64,000 bases of DNA, from positions 62,001 to 126,000 of the forward strand of contig JANPYM010000019.1 of the NCBI GenBank assembly GCA_025890175.1, read 5' to 3'. Each line of letters starts with the position of its first letter. The stretch's first letter is position 1. This stretch comes from Ciborinia camelliae (Eukaryota; Ascomycota; Leotiomycetes; Helotiales; Sclerotiniaceae). Positions 11,262 through 19,958 of the stretch are shown piece by piece. Both the position numbers and the translations under genes were made by a program. Below the pieces are notes generated by a model that was not told where the DNA came from, made no database searches, and worked only from the letters and a program-made list of their open reading frames with translations.

Positions 11262-11452
11262 AGTGCGTTTGCATTACAACAATTCTTCCAATTTTGGTCG
11301 CCACATTTGCCACCGCTCTTCCAACAGAAGTCCTCACTGAGCGCGACGAAACGTACTGCGTTCCTCAAGGGCCCGGAACTTGTACCTTCGGCTGGCAAGA
11401 ATGGGAGGAGCAATCCGGTAGCGGTTTTAATTTCTACATCATACTATATTAA
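11262..11452 (+). pseudogene. Fragment of a small secreted-protein gene
   Basis: The frame TTILPILVATFATALPTEV, LTERDETYCVPQGPGTCTFG, WQEWEEQSGSG shows a hydrophobic signal-peptide core ending at an Ala/Pro cleavage-like site, followed by paired Cys and aromatic residues typical of short secreted fungal proteins. The expected ATG is replaced (GTTTGC before ATTACA), so the copy starts inside the signal peptide and is probably untranslated. The role of the parent gene is unknown. Confidence 0.4.
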
Positions 11453-11952
11453 CATTAATCATCTCATCTCAATCATCCCATCCCCGTCCCCCCCAAATGA
11501 AAAAAGTTCCCTCTCTCCCTTGTACTTTTGTTTCATAGCCAGATTCATACCATCCGCTGGTCATTACAGGAGAAACAAATCGTCTCATTCTGGGAAGAAG
11601 ACACAATAGTAAGGCTATGGCTGATCAACGTGGAAGGAACCTGCGTTATCCCAATTGAGCTCCTTTGTAAGCTCGGATCCATTTTCCAACAATTCACCAA
11701 CTCCAAGGCATACGATATCTTCGAAAAGATAAATTAATAATTATATCACCTTACTTATCATCCGACTTGTTAGGATTTGAAAGCTTATTCTTACGCGACT
11801 CTCTTCAAGTTGGTGGGATGTATTTGGTCTTCTTGGGCGAAAGAAATTCTTGATCTGCTCTCATTAATATCTTCTTCCTCTTCATCAATTTGAAGCTGCA
11901 GTCTAACATTGGCCCAAAATGCTCTGATTTGGATCTCTCCGCGGTTGTCAAG
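11453..11952. other. No gene supported
   Basis: One 69-codon plus frame (11528-11737) has protein-like content (FWEEDTIVRLWLINVEGT) without start context or family. Otherwise nothing is seen. Confidence 0.3.
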
Positions 11953-12092
11953 ATGGGGGAATTACAAACGCCGCTGTTCAATCACGTGTTGCAGAGGTCC
12001 TACAGTACTGAGGATACTGAGACGAAGAAGTTCGGCGCCGTGGTCGTTGGTGCTGGACCAGCTGGACTTGGCGTTTGCTGTAGCGGTGAGTG
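11953..12092 (+). pseudogene. N-terminal fragment of an FAD-dependent oxidoreductase
   Basis: From ATG at 11953 the frame reads MGELQTPLFNHVLQRSYSTE, DTETKKFGAVVVGAGPAGLG. VVVGAGPAG is the dinucleotide-binding GxGxxG beta-alpha-beta motif of FAD/NAD(P) oxidoreductases. The preceding Arg/Ser-containing segment could be a mitochondrial presequence. Homology is lost right after the glycine motif (CCSGECCACGC), so about 30 residues of a 400-500 residue enzyme remain. Which oxidoreductase it came from cannot be told. Confidence 0.45.
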
Positions 12093-12153
12093 TTGCGCTT
12101 GTGGCTGCTAAAGCGTACTTGAGGTTTGGCGGGTGGGAGTGAAGATATTGCTG

Positions 12154-12261
12154 TCTAAACTCAAGGAACTCCATCCAAATCATCTGGCTCCATTTAAAGA
12201 TTTATGGGGTTATGATATCGACTCGGATCATTATCCCGGGACAATTTTTCGTGCATTCCTA
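12154..12261 (+). pseudogene. Fragment of a sacsin-like (Hsp90-type ATPase) protein
   Basis: The frame reads SKLKELHPNHLAPFKDLWGY, DIDSDHYPGTIFRAFL. The pattern of aromatic/proline (APFKDLWG), followed after about ten residues by (Y)PGTIFRxFL, matches the end of the GHKL ATPase domain in sacsin-related proteins (FxGTxFRxPLR). The typical PLR is altered. Only 36 residues remain, and sequence beyond 12261 is unrelated. Confidence 0.4.
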
Positions 12262-12671
12262 TGCCCCATTGCTTCCCTGGATTGGATGCGGGGAACCTTG
12301 TCCTTTGTCCGTCATCCTTCCTTTTGCGCGTGCATTCCTACAATACAAGATTGTTCCCCTGTCCCGCCCCCTTCCTATTTTCACTTTGTTCTTAAGTTGC
12401 ACCTTCAATCCTAATACAGTTAATGTTTCCACACCGGAGGTTGTTGTTACATTATGGCCTATGGTAGCCAAGTTGATACCTGAAGCTGTCAAGAGACCTG
12501 AACAGTGTGAACAGACGTTTTCAAAACCGTTACACGGTGCTTACACGAGACTTACACGATATAAGTTTTTATATGATGTAAATATGATGTAAATATAATG
12601 GGAATGCTTACACGATGTAAGCGAATTATTTATATTGTATCTTTTGGTTATCTCGATATTATCTTAACAAG
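12262..12671. other. No gene; TTACACGA short repeats
   Basis: Tandem-like CTTACACGA(T) units and ATATGATGTAAATAT repeats lie between 12525 and 12625. Confidence 0.4.
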
Positions 12672-12738
12672 ATGGCACCAGGAGGACCAGCAGCCGGACG
12701 TGGCAGAGGTGGAAAGTTCAAGAAGTTCACTCGTGGAG
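12672..12738 (+). pseudogene. First exon of a PDAP1/PP28-like phosphoprotein gene (truncated)
   Basis: ATG at 12672 opens MAPGGPAAGRGRGGKFKKFT and RGG, then a canonical donor GTAAGA at 12739. An RGRGGKFKKxTRGGGKHFSR start is typical of the fungal homologues of the 28 kDa heat- and acid-stable phosphoprotein (PDAP1). No following exon with KHFSR or the acidic Lys-rich body occurs downstream; the frame only runs on into intron-like sequence to 13031. So this is an orphaned 5' exon with its splice donor. The family call rests on 23 residues. Confidence 0.4.
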
Positions 12739-13283
12739 GTAAGAAGATTCTACTGTCAATAATGATTTTCGTCCCAGCTATTGACAGCGCTGTCATATAT
12801 CATACTGTTGTCATGTATGATTGGTGTTACTATAATGTCTCAACTAGATTGAATGAAATAACTAAATCGCTCTTTCCAATTGTTTTGTCGTCCACCTTGT
12901 ATTGTGGACGCATCGCAATCCCCGTGAAAAATAAGAATACTAATTGGTGTGTCCGGTCGTATATATTGGCGGGAATACGTAGTCAAATATTAGAGGAGAA
13001 TGATGGTTCTTCGGGGACTTTGAAAGGATGAATGGGTCTGATTCGAGCTGCGATGGCCGTGTCTACCTAAGGTAAGGGTCCTAGATTTGATACAACGGAA
13101 TGCCCAATAATAGTAGAAATTCAAAGTAATAAGTTGAGAATACGATCGATCTGCATGCTTTTTATAATATACACCTTTGATGATGAATGCTGGGGATGTG
13201 TGCTTGCCGTTGGGTGCGAGACGTTGATTGGATGAAGGAGGATGATGCTGGACTACTTATCCTAAAGATTGGCCACAAAGGTG
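12739..13283. other. Intron-like and unassigned sequence between two gene fragments
   Basis: Contains the start of the orphan intron of the preceding exon, then no coding signal before the eEF2 piece. Confidence 0.4.
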
Positions 13284-13431
13284 AGCACGTTGTTGCCGGT
13301 GCCGGTGAGTTGCATTTGGAAATTTGCTTGAAGGATCTTGAGGAGGATCACGCTGGTGTACCTCTCCGTATCTCCGACCCTGTTGTTCCATACCGTGAGA
13401 CCGTTACTGCCAAGTCTAGCATGATGGAGCT
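13284..13431 (+). pseudogene. Fragment of translation elongation factor 2 (eEF2)
   Basis: The plus frame reads [40 protein letters not shown] and TVTAKSSM. This is near-identical to the conserved domain III-IV boundary region of eukaryotic EF-2, the GTPase that drives ribosomal translocation. Upstream (LLILKIGHK) and downstream ([10 protein letters not shown]) residues do not fit the protein, so the copy is about 48 residues long. It is followed within 60 bases by a GGAGA microsatellite. Clearly non-functional, and well preserved at the amino-acid level. Confidence 0.85.
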
Positions 13432-13488
13432 ATCTGATGCGTGCGATATCTGGTACTGTAGCTGTAGCTCTAATGCATGCAATGCAAG

Positions 13489-13606
13489 GGAGAGGAGAGG
13501 AGAGGAGAGGAGAGGAGAGGAGAGGAGAGGAGAGGAGAGGAGAGGAGAGGAGAGGAGAGGAGAGGAGAGGAGAGGAGAGGAGAGGAGAGGAGAGGAGAGG
13601 AGAAGA
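13489..13606. repeat. (GGAGA)n microsatellite
   Basis: More than twenty perfect GGAGA units, then GAAGA variants and GGTAT repeats. They create long spurious frames on both strands (GEERR and LLSSP repeats). Confidence 0.95.
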
Positions 13607-14411
13607 GAAGAGAAGAGGTATGGTATGGTATGTAGCATGCCAATGCATACGCAAATGAATCATGTGAGAAAAGAATAACATATCAACAAACAAGGTTGCA
13701 TGGATATACAACGCAGCTGCTCGTTGATCTTGATATACCTAGTCTCGTAAGCTTTTCAAACTAATTTTGGACACTAATAATAAAGCGTTCTCAAGTTGGG
13801 GGATTGAGTAATGAGAACGCCCCTTTTCTTTTCATCAATTTATTTGAATGCGCATCAAAATTTCAGCGATGTTGCGACACGAGGCTGAGATGAACTAGGA
13901 TTGATCTCGGCTCGAGTCGGTTTGTTCCGGTAGTTTGGTTTCAATGCTCTATAGCCTGGTCTGGCCTGGTCTGTGACTGTCGGAAGAATCAGAACTAGAT
14001 CTGCTCCTAGAACGTAAAAAGCGAGAACGTTCGCGGCTTGCATTATTGCTGCCATGTTGTGCAGCTGCCTTTTCATTCTTCTCGCTAAAATCCTTCGAAT
14101 ACCCATCTTGATACTAAGAGCGGTATACAAATGGATAGAGAGAGGTAGATCTTGTCCTGTACAACATCTCTGATGGATGATTTGTATTCGCCGACTTCGA
14201 CATGCATCATATTCGCGTCGATATTGCATCGCTTCACATTTTAGTCTCTTCACCTGGACTTAAAACTATGCCAGACCCTTCGCTCAAGGCAAGAGCACGA
14301 AATAAAATGGTTGAGGGCGGGGAAGGTTAGGTACTCATTCCCTCCCCTCCCTCTACTATCAAGAGATGGTATTTCTGAAGGGGGTTGGGGCATTATGAAA
14401 GTGTGAAAGGT
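13607..14411. other. No gene identified
   Basis: A 132-codon minus frame (13855-14253) has no recognisable domain. A CCTGGTCTGGCCTGGTCTG short duplication is at about 13955-13975. Confidence 0.3.
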
Positions 14412-14640
14412 TCATCGCAGGGTCCGGATCCGGGAATATTCAGACTGAATTTCATCCCTTGTCATCGATTTGTAAATAAGGGACGGGGGCCGGCCTTCTA
14501 GATCCGAGCCATTACGCATCTGGGATTCTCGCTCTCCAGAACTTCCCTCATCCTCGGGTTTGATTATGCGGAATATGGTGCTACCACAGATAACAGTCTC
14601 GTGCGTGGTGCGACCCATGATCTCATTTCTCAAGCTCGTC
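14412..14640 (-). pseudogene. Coding fragment, unidentified
   Basis: The minus frame reads EIMGRTTHETVICGSTIFRI, IKPEDEGSSGERESQMRN, then GRPPSLIYKSMTRDEIQSEY and stops at 14412. The composition is protein-like, with a mixed hydrophobic/charged core, but no start, splice site or family is seen. Listed because its texture differs from neighbouring noncoding sequence; it could be chance. Confidence 0.25.
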
Positions 14641-14996
14641 CGTTGCCCAATGAGTTGTTTTCAAGAATGATGAATCTAGCAATCCTTCTTAGCATCAAAT
14701 TCTCAACCGGTCGCTCTCTAGTCAACGCTAAATAATGCGTGGCGGCTTTGTATTATTATTATTATCTGAGCCACTTCTATATTTAATTATAATTCTTTGA
14801 ATATATACACACATACATATGTACATATATATATAACACGGAAATACTATAACAATTCGAATGCATGAAACTCACTTGTTAGATCTACTTACTTTAGCTG
14901 GCACCATCTGTCGATATGTGAACCACACATATGACATTCCAAGTCCCACAAGTAGCACACACGTCGATGTAACTCTCACCCATCTCCTTCTAAAAA
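14641..14996. other. No gene; AT microsatellites
   Basis: ATT trinucleotide repeats (about 14748-14765) and a TA/CA dinucleotide tract (about 14800-14835). Confidence 0.45.
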
Positions 14997-15149
14997 ATGA
15001 AAGACGCGCGGAAAACCCCAGATTCCCAAACGCAATCAAAACGGCATTCCATCTTTAATATCCTCCGACGCGGCTCACCCAGCGACCCTTCTTCAAATTC
15101 TACACCATCTCCAGAACTCCCACAAGCATCAGATCCGATGGCCCTCTAA
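14997..15149 (+). pseudogene. Short N-terminal coding fragment (50 residues), unidentified
   Basis: ATG at 14997 opens MKDARKTPDSQTQSKRHSIF, NILRRGSPSDPSSNSTPSPE and LPQASDPMAL, then a stop. A basic, Ser/Pro-rich N-terminus with SKRHSIFNILRRGSP resembles the start of a cytoplasmic regulatory or kinase-type protein, but no domain follows. Too short and isolated to assign; probably a first-exon scrap. Confidence 0.35.
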
Positions 15150-15223
15150 TAGTACCTCTCTTCTCCCAAAAGGGACCTCGGGAAAGGACCACCCACCTAA
15201 TAAATTACCTACCTACACTTTTA

Positions 15224-15425
15224 TTACAACCTGCACAGGCTGCTGCACCAAGAGTGAAAAAAAGATAAGACCACAAAGAGACCCAAAGAGCCGGTAGATA
15301 AATGATTGCCGAAAGTTTGTGCAGGTTTATCATCTGAAGGGCTGACATTATCTCCACTGTCACCAGTTGATGTAGCACCACCTGCACCAGGAACGGGAAA
15401 TTGAAATCCAGAAGTGTTTCTCGAG
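15224..15425 (-). pseudogene. 3' fragment of a GPI-anchored cell-wall-type protein
   Basis: The minus frame reads SRNTSGFQFPVPGAGGATST, GDSGDNVSPSDDKPAQTFGN, HLSTGSLGLFVVLSFFHSW and CSSLCRL, then a stop at 15224. A Ser/Thr/Gly-rich linker ending in small residues and then a 15-20 residue hydrophobic C-terminus is a typical GPI-anchor signal. An upstream frame (GVPLTVSGGNSSLRTARTKD...) on the same strand ends at TGA near 15440, in a different phase, so the two pieces are separated by a frameshift or an unrecognised junction. The N-terminal domain is missing. Confidence 0.45.
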
Positions 15426-16204
15426 AAACAATCAAGTTACTCGTGCAGCCTCGTTAGTAATATCCGCGTTATCCTTCGTGCGTGCAGTCCGAAGGGAAGA
15501 ATTACCTCCAGATACAGTGAGAGGTACACCTCTCTGCATGTATCAATACTCTAGACTATGGCGAGACGACCACCTAACTCCATCAAAGCAAAAACAAGGA
15601 TTCTACAAGCTTTTGCATCCCATATCTTCTTTCTACCTTCTCGTGAATCTCAGATTAGCATTTGAATTACACCAATCCCGATCAATCACGCTGGTTTCGA
15701 TATAACCAAACTGTGACAAAGAAATATCAACAAAGATTAGAGTATTGCACTCGTCTCAACTCTAGACAAACATTTTCTTGACCAAAAAGAGCAATGGTAG
15801 GCTAACTGGAATCGTGTGTAACGACCATAAAATGTGATAGCAGTCTATAACTTAACCTTCAATCATCACCTACTGGTACAACCGGTCTTCTCAAGAAAGA
15901 CAACTCAAGAAGAGGGAGTTTAAGAAGAATGCCGACCAATATCACCGACATCTTTTCAAGGGGGATTCGGGAGCAGCCATTGCACATATCGTGCCGGAAT
16001 TGCGATCGCCGGCTCAGATACGGGAGGAGGATTTGGTGGGGGGTTGGGTGCCGCCGTGTCAAATGTGGATTAGCGACCGTAGTTGTAATTGGATACCACT
16101 TGCAGATGCTCCTACATCTCGCATCAGACCGGCGTTTCAACCACCCTACAACACCTCCCTACAACATTTGGCTTCTCACCAATTGATAATTGTCACCAAC
16201 CACA
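15426..16204. other. Unassigned; Gly-rich frame
   Basis: A plus frame around 15960-16075 can be read as GGFGSSHCTYRAGIAIAGSD-type Gly-rich sequence or as GDSGAAIAHIVPELRSPAQI. Neither can be assigned. It abuts the trehalase fragment. Confidence 0.3.
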
Positions 16205-16316
16205 AGGTCCAGAATCTAGCAAGAAGGAAATTATTGACTCCACACTAGAAGCTCTTCGAAAGCAGGAGGACACAGATGACAATCACCAAATTACAATTGA
16301 AGATTTGGGACCAAAG
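16205..16316 (+). pseudogene. Exon fragment of neutral trehalase (Ca2+-binding region)
   Basis: The plus frame reads [39 protein letters not shown] and then meets a canonical donor GTAAGA at 16317. EDTDxNxQITIEDxGPK is the Ca2+-binding segment just N-terminal to the catalytic (alpha/alpha)6 domain of fungal neutral trehalases, which hydrolyse cytosolic trehalose to glucose. Neither the N-terminal phosphorylation region nor the catalytic domain is present nearby. An orphan exon that still carries its splice donor again points to a genomic (not cDNA) copy. Confidence 0.65.
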
Positions 16317-16504
16317 GTAAGAACAACCCTTGCATTTTGATCATGTATTTTATTAGACAAATTTGAACTTAAAGTTAAAATAAGGTTTTAAGGTTAAAAC
16401 GTAAAATTGATAATATAGAAGCAAACAAGCCTACCGCAAAAGAGAGGGTGTCGGAAAAGGTTGTAAATAAGTTATTAATAGTACTATAAAAACCTACTTA
16501 TAAT
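16317..16504. other. AT-rich spacer, no gene
   Basis: Follows the orphan splice donor; low complexity with AAGGTTAAAA repeats. Confidence 0.4.
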
Positions 16505-16775
16505 TAAGATTCGTAGATTTGTAGATTCGTAGATTCGTAGATTCGTAAATCGTAAAATCACTTATAGCTTTTGAACCACATATCGTACAATTAATTTAAT
16601 TAGATCGTCAGATAGATTCGAAGATTCTTTTCAATATTTTATATTTCGATTCTATTTTATTCATTGTTGAAAGAAGTGTATTAATTTCAAAGGACTTTCG
16701 AAGAGTTACACGTGACTTTTCAGAATAGTGTTCCAACATCGTGCACTCCACTGCGTCATAAGAGTGTTTTAAAAT
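16505..16775 (+). repeat. Dispersed repeat, copy A (inverted copy at 54893-55165)
   Basis: TTCGTAGATT tandem units, then ATCACTTATAGCTTTTGAAC, TTGAAAGAAGTGTATTAATT, ACACGTGACTTTTCAGAATA, GTGTTCCAACATCG and ...GAGTGTTTTA. The same blocks occur in the same order on the minus strand at 55165-54893, with scattered substitutions. It contains no frame. It may be an LTR, SINE-like or MITE family; boundaries are approximate. Confidence 0.75.
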
Positions 16776-17100
16776 ATATATAAGAAGATTTTGAAGGGCG
16801 CGTGATAACGCCCCCGGCCTTTACAAATCACGATCTACCTCCTGCGTAATAACATATTTCAGTACTGTATCGATTAATCCATCCATCCATCTATTCATTT
16901 ATTCAAAAAAATTATCCCCTCCCTCGAAAAGAAAAACAAAAAGAAAAACTTAAGGAATATATATATATATATAACTTCTATTTACTCTATCTAATCAAAC
17001 AAATCTACAACTCCATAATATAAATTCTCATTACATTACCATACAAACCCCGAAAATGTAAATCATCCACTTCGAGTCATTTCCTTCTGTATCTCCCTTT

Positions 17101-17142
17101 CATTCATTCATTCATTCATTCATTCATTCATTCATTCCTTCA
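17101..17142. repeat. (CATT)n microsatellite
   Basis: About nine perfect ATTC/CATT units. Confidence 0.9.
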
Positions 17143-17245
17143 TTTTTATTAATTTCTTTTTCTTTTCTTCATCTTCATCTCCCTCAACTAACCCAACTAA
17201 CCCAACTCAACCCCACCCTAGATCCCTTTCCCCCCCCCCCCGAAA

Positions 17246-17413
17246 ATGTGCACAATAATCACCGACTATCACTCCTGCGGCCACATCAAACAAATCCAAA
17301 CCATCACGACCGGATGCGCGGATCCGGCCCGCTGTTTGAAGAATTATGTTCATGGAAGGACGTGGACCACAAATTGTGGGGCCCAGGCTTGTAATACCCC
17401 GCCTTCTTCTTAG
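17246..17413 (+). CDS. Small Cys-rich protein (55 residues), unknown function
   Basis: ATG at 17246, preceded by a poly-C run and CGAAA, opens MCTIITDYHSCGHIKQIQTI, then TTGCADPARCLKNYVHGRTW, and ends TNCGAQACNTPPSS with TAG at 17411. Six cysteines (MC, SCGH, GCADPARC, NCGAQAC) in regular spacing and no signal peptide match a style of very small intracellular Pezizomycotina proteins that begin MCxI...CGH and probably bind metal. A pyrimidine-rich, intron-free leader precedes it. The downstream minisatellite begins two bases after the stop. Too short to be found by length-based gene calling. Alternative: the first exon of a longer gene, though no donor is evident. Confidence 0.55.
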   Translation: MCTIITDYHSCGHIKQIQTITTGCADPARCLKNYVHGRTWTTNCGAQACNTPPSS

Positions 17414-17414
17414 G

Positions 17415-17685
17415 GTTGAGGTGATGATGGGTGATGGGTGATGGATGATAGGTGATGGGTGATGGGTGATGGATGATAGGTGATGGGTGATAAGTGATAG
17501 GTGATGAGTGATGGGTGATGAGTGATGGGTGATGGGTGATGGGTGATGGGTGATGGGTGATAGGTGATGGGTGATGGGTGATGGATGATGGGTGATAGGT
17601 GATGGGTGATGGGTGATGGGTGATGGGTGATGGGTGATAAGTGATAGGTGATGGGTGATGGGTGATGGGAGATAAAAGAAAAAAG
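17415..17685. repeat. Minisatellite, 7-bp unit GGGTGAT
   Basis: About 35 units of GGGTGAT with GGATGAT/AAGTGAT/AGGTGAT variants immediately after the small Cys-rich gene. They produce long artefactual ITHHPSP frames on the minus strand. Confidence 0.95.
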
Positions 17686-18164
17686 ATGAGGGATAGGAGA
17701 TGGAAAGGTCAAAGTAGGAAGTATAGGAAATTGCAAAGTTGCAAAGAATGATAAAAACAAAAAATGGCAAAAGGCAAGCAAGCTGAAAAGGAGGAGGAAG
17801 GAGGAAGAAGAAAGGAAGATTGAAAAAGGAGGGTTGGTTAGGATTATCCGGAAGTCGTGATGATATGATATTTTGCGTTGGTATTTCCGTTTGGATTCCA
17901 TTTGGGTATTTTTGATTTTATTTATTTTTATTGTTGATTTTTATTGGCAAGGCAAATTTCTTTCTTTAATCGTTTTGTTTTTGATTATTTATGATATGCA
18001 AAGTTATGTTACGATATGCGATGTTATATTGAAGGCAAAATCATATATGAGGTCTACGAGTATTGGCGTGGCCAAAAATTGATGAAGTTTGGAAGTGGGA
18101 AGGAAGGAAGATTGATATATCAAAAGTGTTTTACGGTTTTTGATTTATTTATTTGTTTGGGAAA

Positions 18165-18292
18165 TGAATGAATTAATGAATGAATGAATTAATGAATGAA
18201 TGAATTAATGAATTAATGAATGAATGAATTAATGAATGAATGAATGAATGAATGAATGAATTAATGAATGAATGAATGAATGAATGAATAAA
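18165..18292. repeat. GAAT/TTAATGAAT tetranucleotide repeat
   Basis: GAAT units interrupted by ATTAATGAAT; noncoding. Confidence 0.9.
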
Positions 18293-18388
18293 TAAAAGCT
18301 CAAATTCAAAGAAACCGATCGAGTGAACAAATAGATAAATCTTTATATTCGCAATCGAATCTAATCTAATCCCTCAACAATTATGCTC

Positions 18389-19160
18389 TCAACGCGTCCG
18401 TTTCATCCTCTCATTCACCGCATCATTAATTCTCTTCCGATCAGTCGTCCCTTTCCTCGTCGAACAGCATCTCGGCGCCCCCAACACCCGCTTCCCAATA
18501 TAATCCGCAGGATCAATGATGAATTGATTATACTGTATAGCGTAAACGCCGGCGTCGTCTTCGATTTCCACTATGTTGATCTGGAGGACTTCGGGATTGG
18601 GGTCGTCGATAGGGACGAGGTGGTCGAATGTTACACCGTAGTAATCTATCATACTAAAATAGGATTCAAAGGGTATTCATTAGCCGTGTGGGCTTTGGAA
18701 GAAAAGATGAGGAGATGAGGAAGTGAGAAGAGGAGATGAGAAGATGACAAGATGACAAGATAATTAATTAATCCATTACTCACGGTGGTACCTTATCCAC
18801 CCACCCCATATACTCATCCCTCACCACCAAATCCCCATCCCCCCTAACATCCCTCCGATAAATCTGACGAAACGCCAACTCGGCCAACCTGAGTCCGCCT
18901 ATCATGGGAAACGGGGGAGAGTAGCTCGTAAGCTGCCACGATACATCAGGAAGGAGCCTTTGAAGCGCGAGCAGTGGTCCTTCGATGTGGATTCGAAGCG
19001 CGCTTTCAAAGGGCGGGGGATGCAAAGGGTGTGCTGGTGTGTGGATACAGGGTGGGATGTAAAGTGGGAGGGCGCAGTGAGAGGAGGGTGGAAGGTGGAA
19101 TTGGTGCATTTTGAGACTATGTTGTGGGTTGGTGATGCATGGGATGTTGACGTTATTCAT
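18389..19160 (-). CDS. Two-exon gene, 213-residue protein of unknown function
   Basis: Exon 1 (19160-18784) starts MNNVNIPCITNPQHSLKMHQ, is His/Pro-rich, then reads SWQLTSYSPPFPMIGGLRLA and ELAFRQIYRRDVRGDGDLVV. A 130-nt intron (18654-18783; GTGAGT...TTTTAG) in phase 2 joins it to exon 2 (18653-18389): MIDYYGVTFDHLVPIDDPNP, EVLQINIVEIEDDAGVYAIQ, ending KRTR. The spliced frame divides exactly into 214 codons. The second half, with alternating acidic and beta-strand-like segments, looks like a compact globular domain. I recognise no family. It is the only multi-exon intact gene in the first 19.9 kb. A later ATG at MHQFHL is an alternative start. Confidence 0.6.
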
Positions 19161-19551
19161 TGTGAATGATGGGTTGAATTGGTCGAGGAACGAGGAATGA
19201 GGAACGGGGATGATTTTATGAGTACAGTAGAATTGATGGTAAAATGGTAGAATGCGAAGAAAGCTTCAGCTATCAATCTCAAGAAAAGCTTATCTCATAT
19301 CGATCATAGGGATATGTAAAATGGATGGTATTATCTATTTAGAAAAATAGATGCATACCTAGGTAGGTAGATAGATACTATCGCGACAAGTGAATCTAAT
19401 ATCTCCTCGGGTACTCTTGTCTTGTAGCATCTTAGTCATACTGTGGAGACAGGTATGATGTGTCATCAGTTACATAATCATTCCCTCATTCTAGTAGTAT
19501 AAATAATTTAGTTTAGCTAGTTATGAATGAAACCATCCCTTTCCCACTTAA
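19161..19551. other. Intergenic, no gene
   Basis: CCTAGGTAGGTAGATAGATA-like short repeat at about 19358-19380 and an AGAAAAGCTTATC stretch; no coding signal. Confidence 0.4.
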
Positions 19552-19654
19552 TATAGGAACCTCAAATCGAGGAACCTCAAATCGAGGAACCTCACGTAGA
19601 AGAGGCTGTGACAGTAGAGGAGCAAGAAGAAGAGTTGGCATATGGCAGTGGTTG
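19552..19654 (+). pseudogene. Terminal exon fragment with acidic repeats
   Basis: After an acceptor-like ACTTAATATAG (ending about 19555) the frame reads EPQIEEPQIEEPHVEEAVTV, EEQEEELAYGSG, then TGA. EPQIE is duplicated at DNA level (GAACCTCAAATCGAG twice). A basic frame continues in another phase after the stop (GRRERGVKRSGLRRLRRC). Function unknown; possibly the tail of a chromatin-type protein, but this is speculation. Confidence 0.3.
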
Positions 19655-19958
19655 AGGTCGAAGAGAGAGGGGTAAAACGCAGCGGATTACGGAGATTGCG
19701 ACGTTGCAGGAAAAGAAGGGCTTATAGGGTTGACCTCATTGGTCCTCCACAATTTTCCGAATTTTAATTTCTAAGCATCGACTCTTTTCGCGTTCATATG
19801 GCATCACTTTAACATGGTCCAAGCTCTTTAGCGATATTAACTACCCATACACCATTTTCACGTAAAATGGTCCAAGCTTATTTGGCAGTATTGTGATCAA
19901 AACTTGACAACAACAAGCATTTATCAATTGACACTCAAAATTTGAATCTACCACAAAA
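19655..19958. other. 3' flank of the SNF2-like gene with paired ATGGTCCAAGCT motifs
   Basis: ATGGTCCAAGCT occurs twice (about 19814 and 19868) with similar downstream context (TTTAGCGATATT / TTTGGCAGTATT). These could be sub-terminal repeats of a mobile element, or 3' UTR sequence of the minus-strand gene that ends at 19959. Confidence 0.35.

Noticed and set aside
13348..13711. Long frames of GEERR or LLSSP repeats on both strands
   Set aside because: They are translations of the (GGAGA)n microsatellite; all frames stay open because the repeat lacks stops.
17207..17901. ITHHPSP-repeat frames of 163-187 codons on the minus strand
   Set aside because: Produced by the GGGTGAT minisatellite; they overlap the more credible small Cys-rich gene in antisense.
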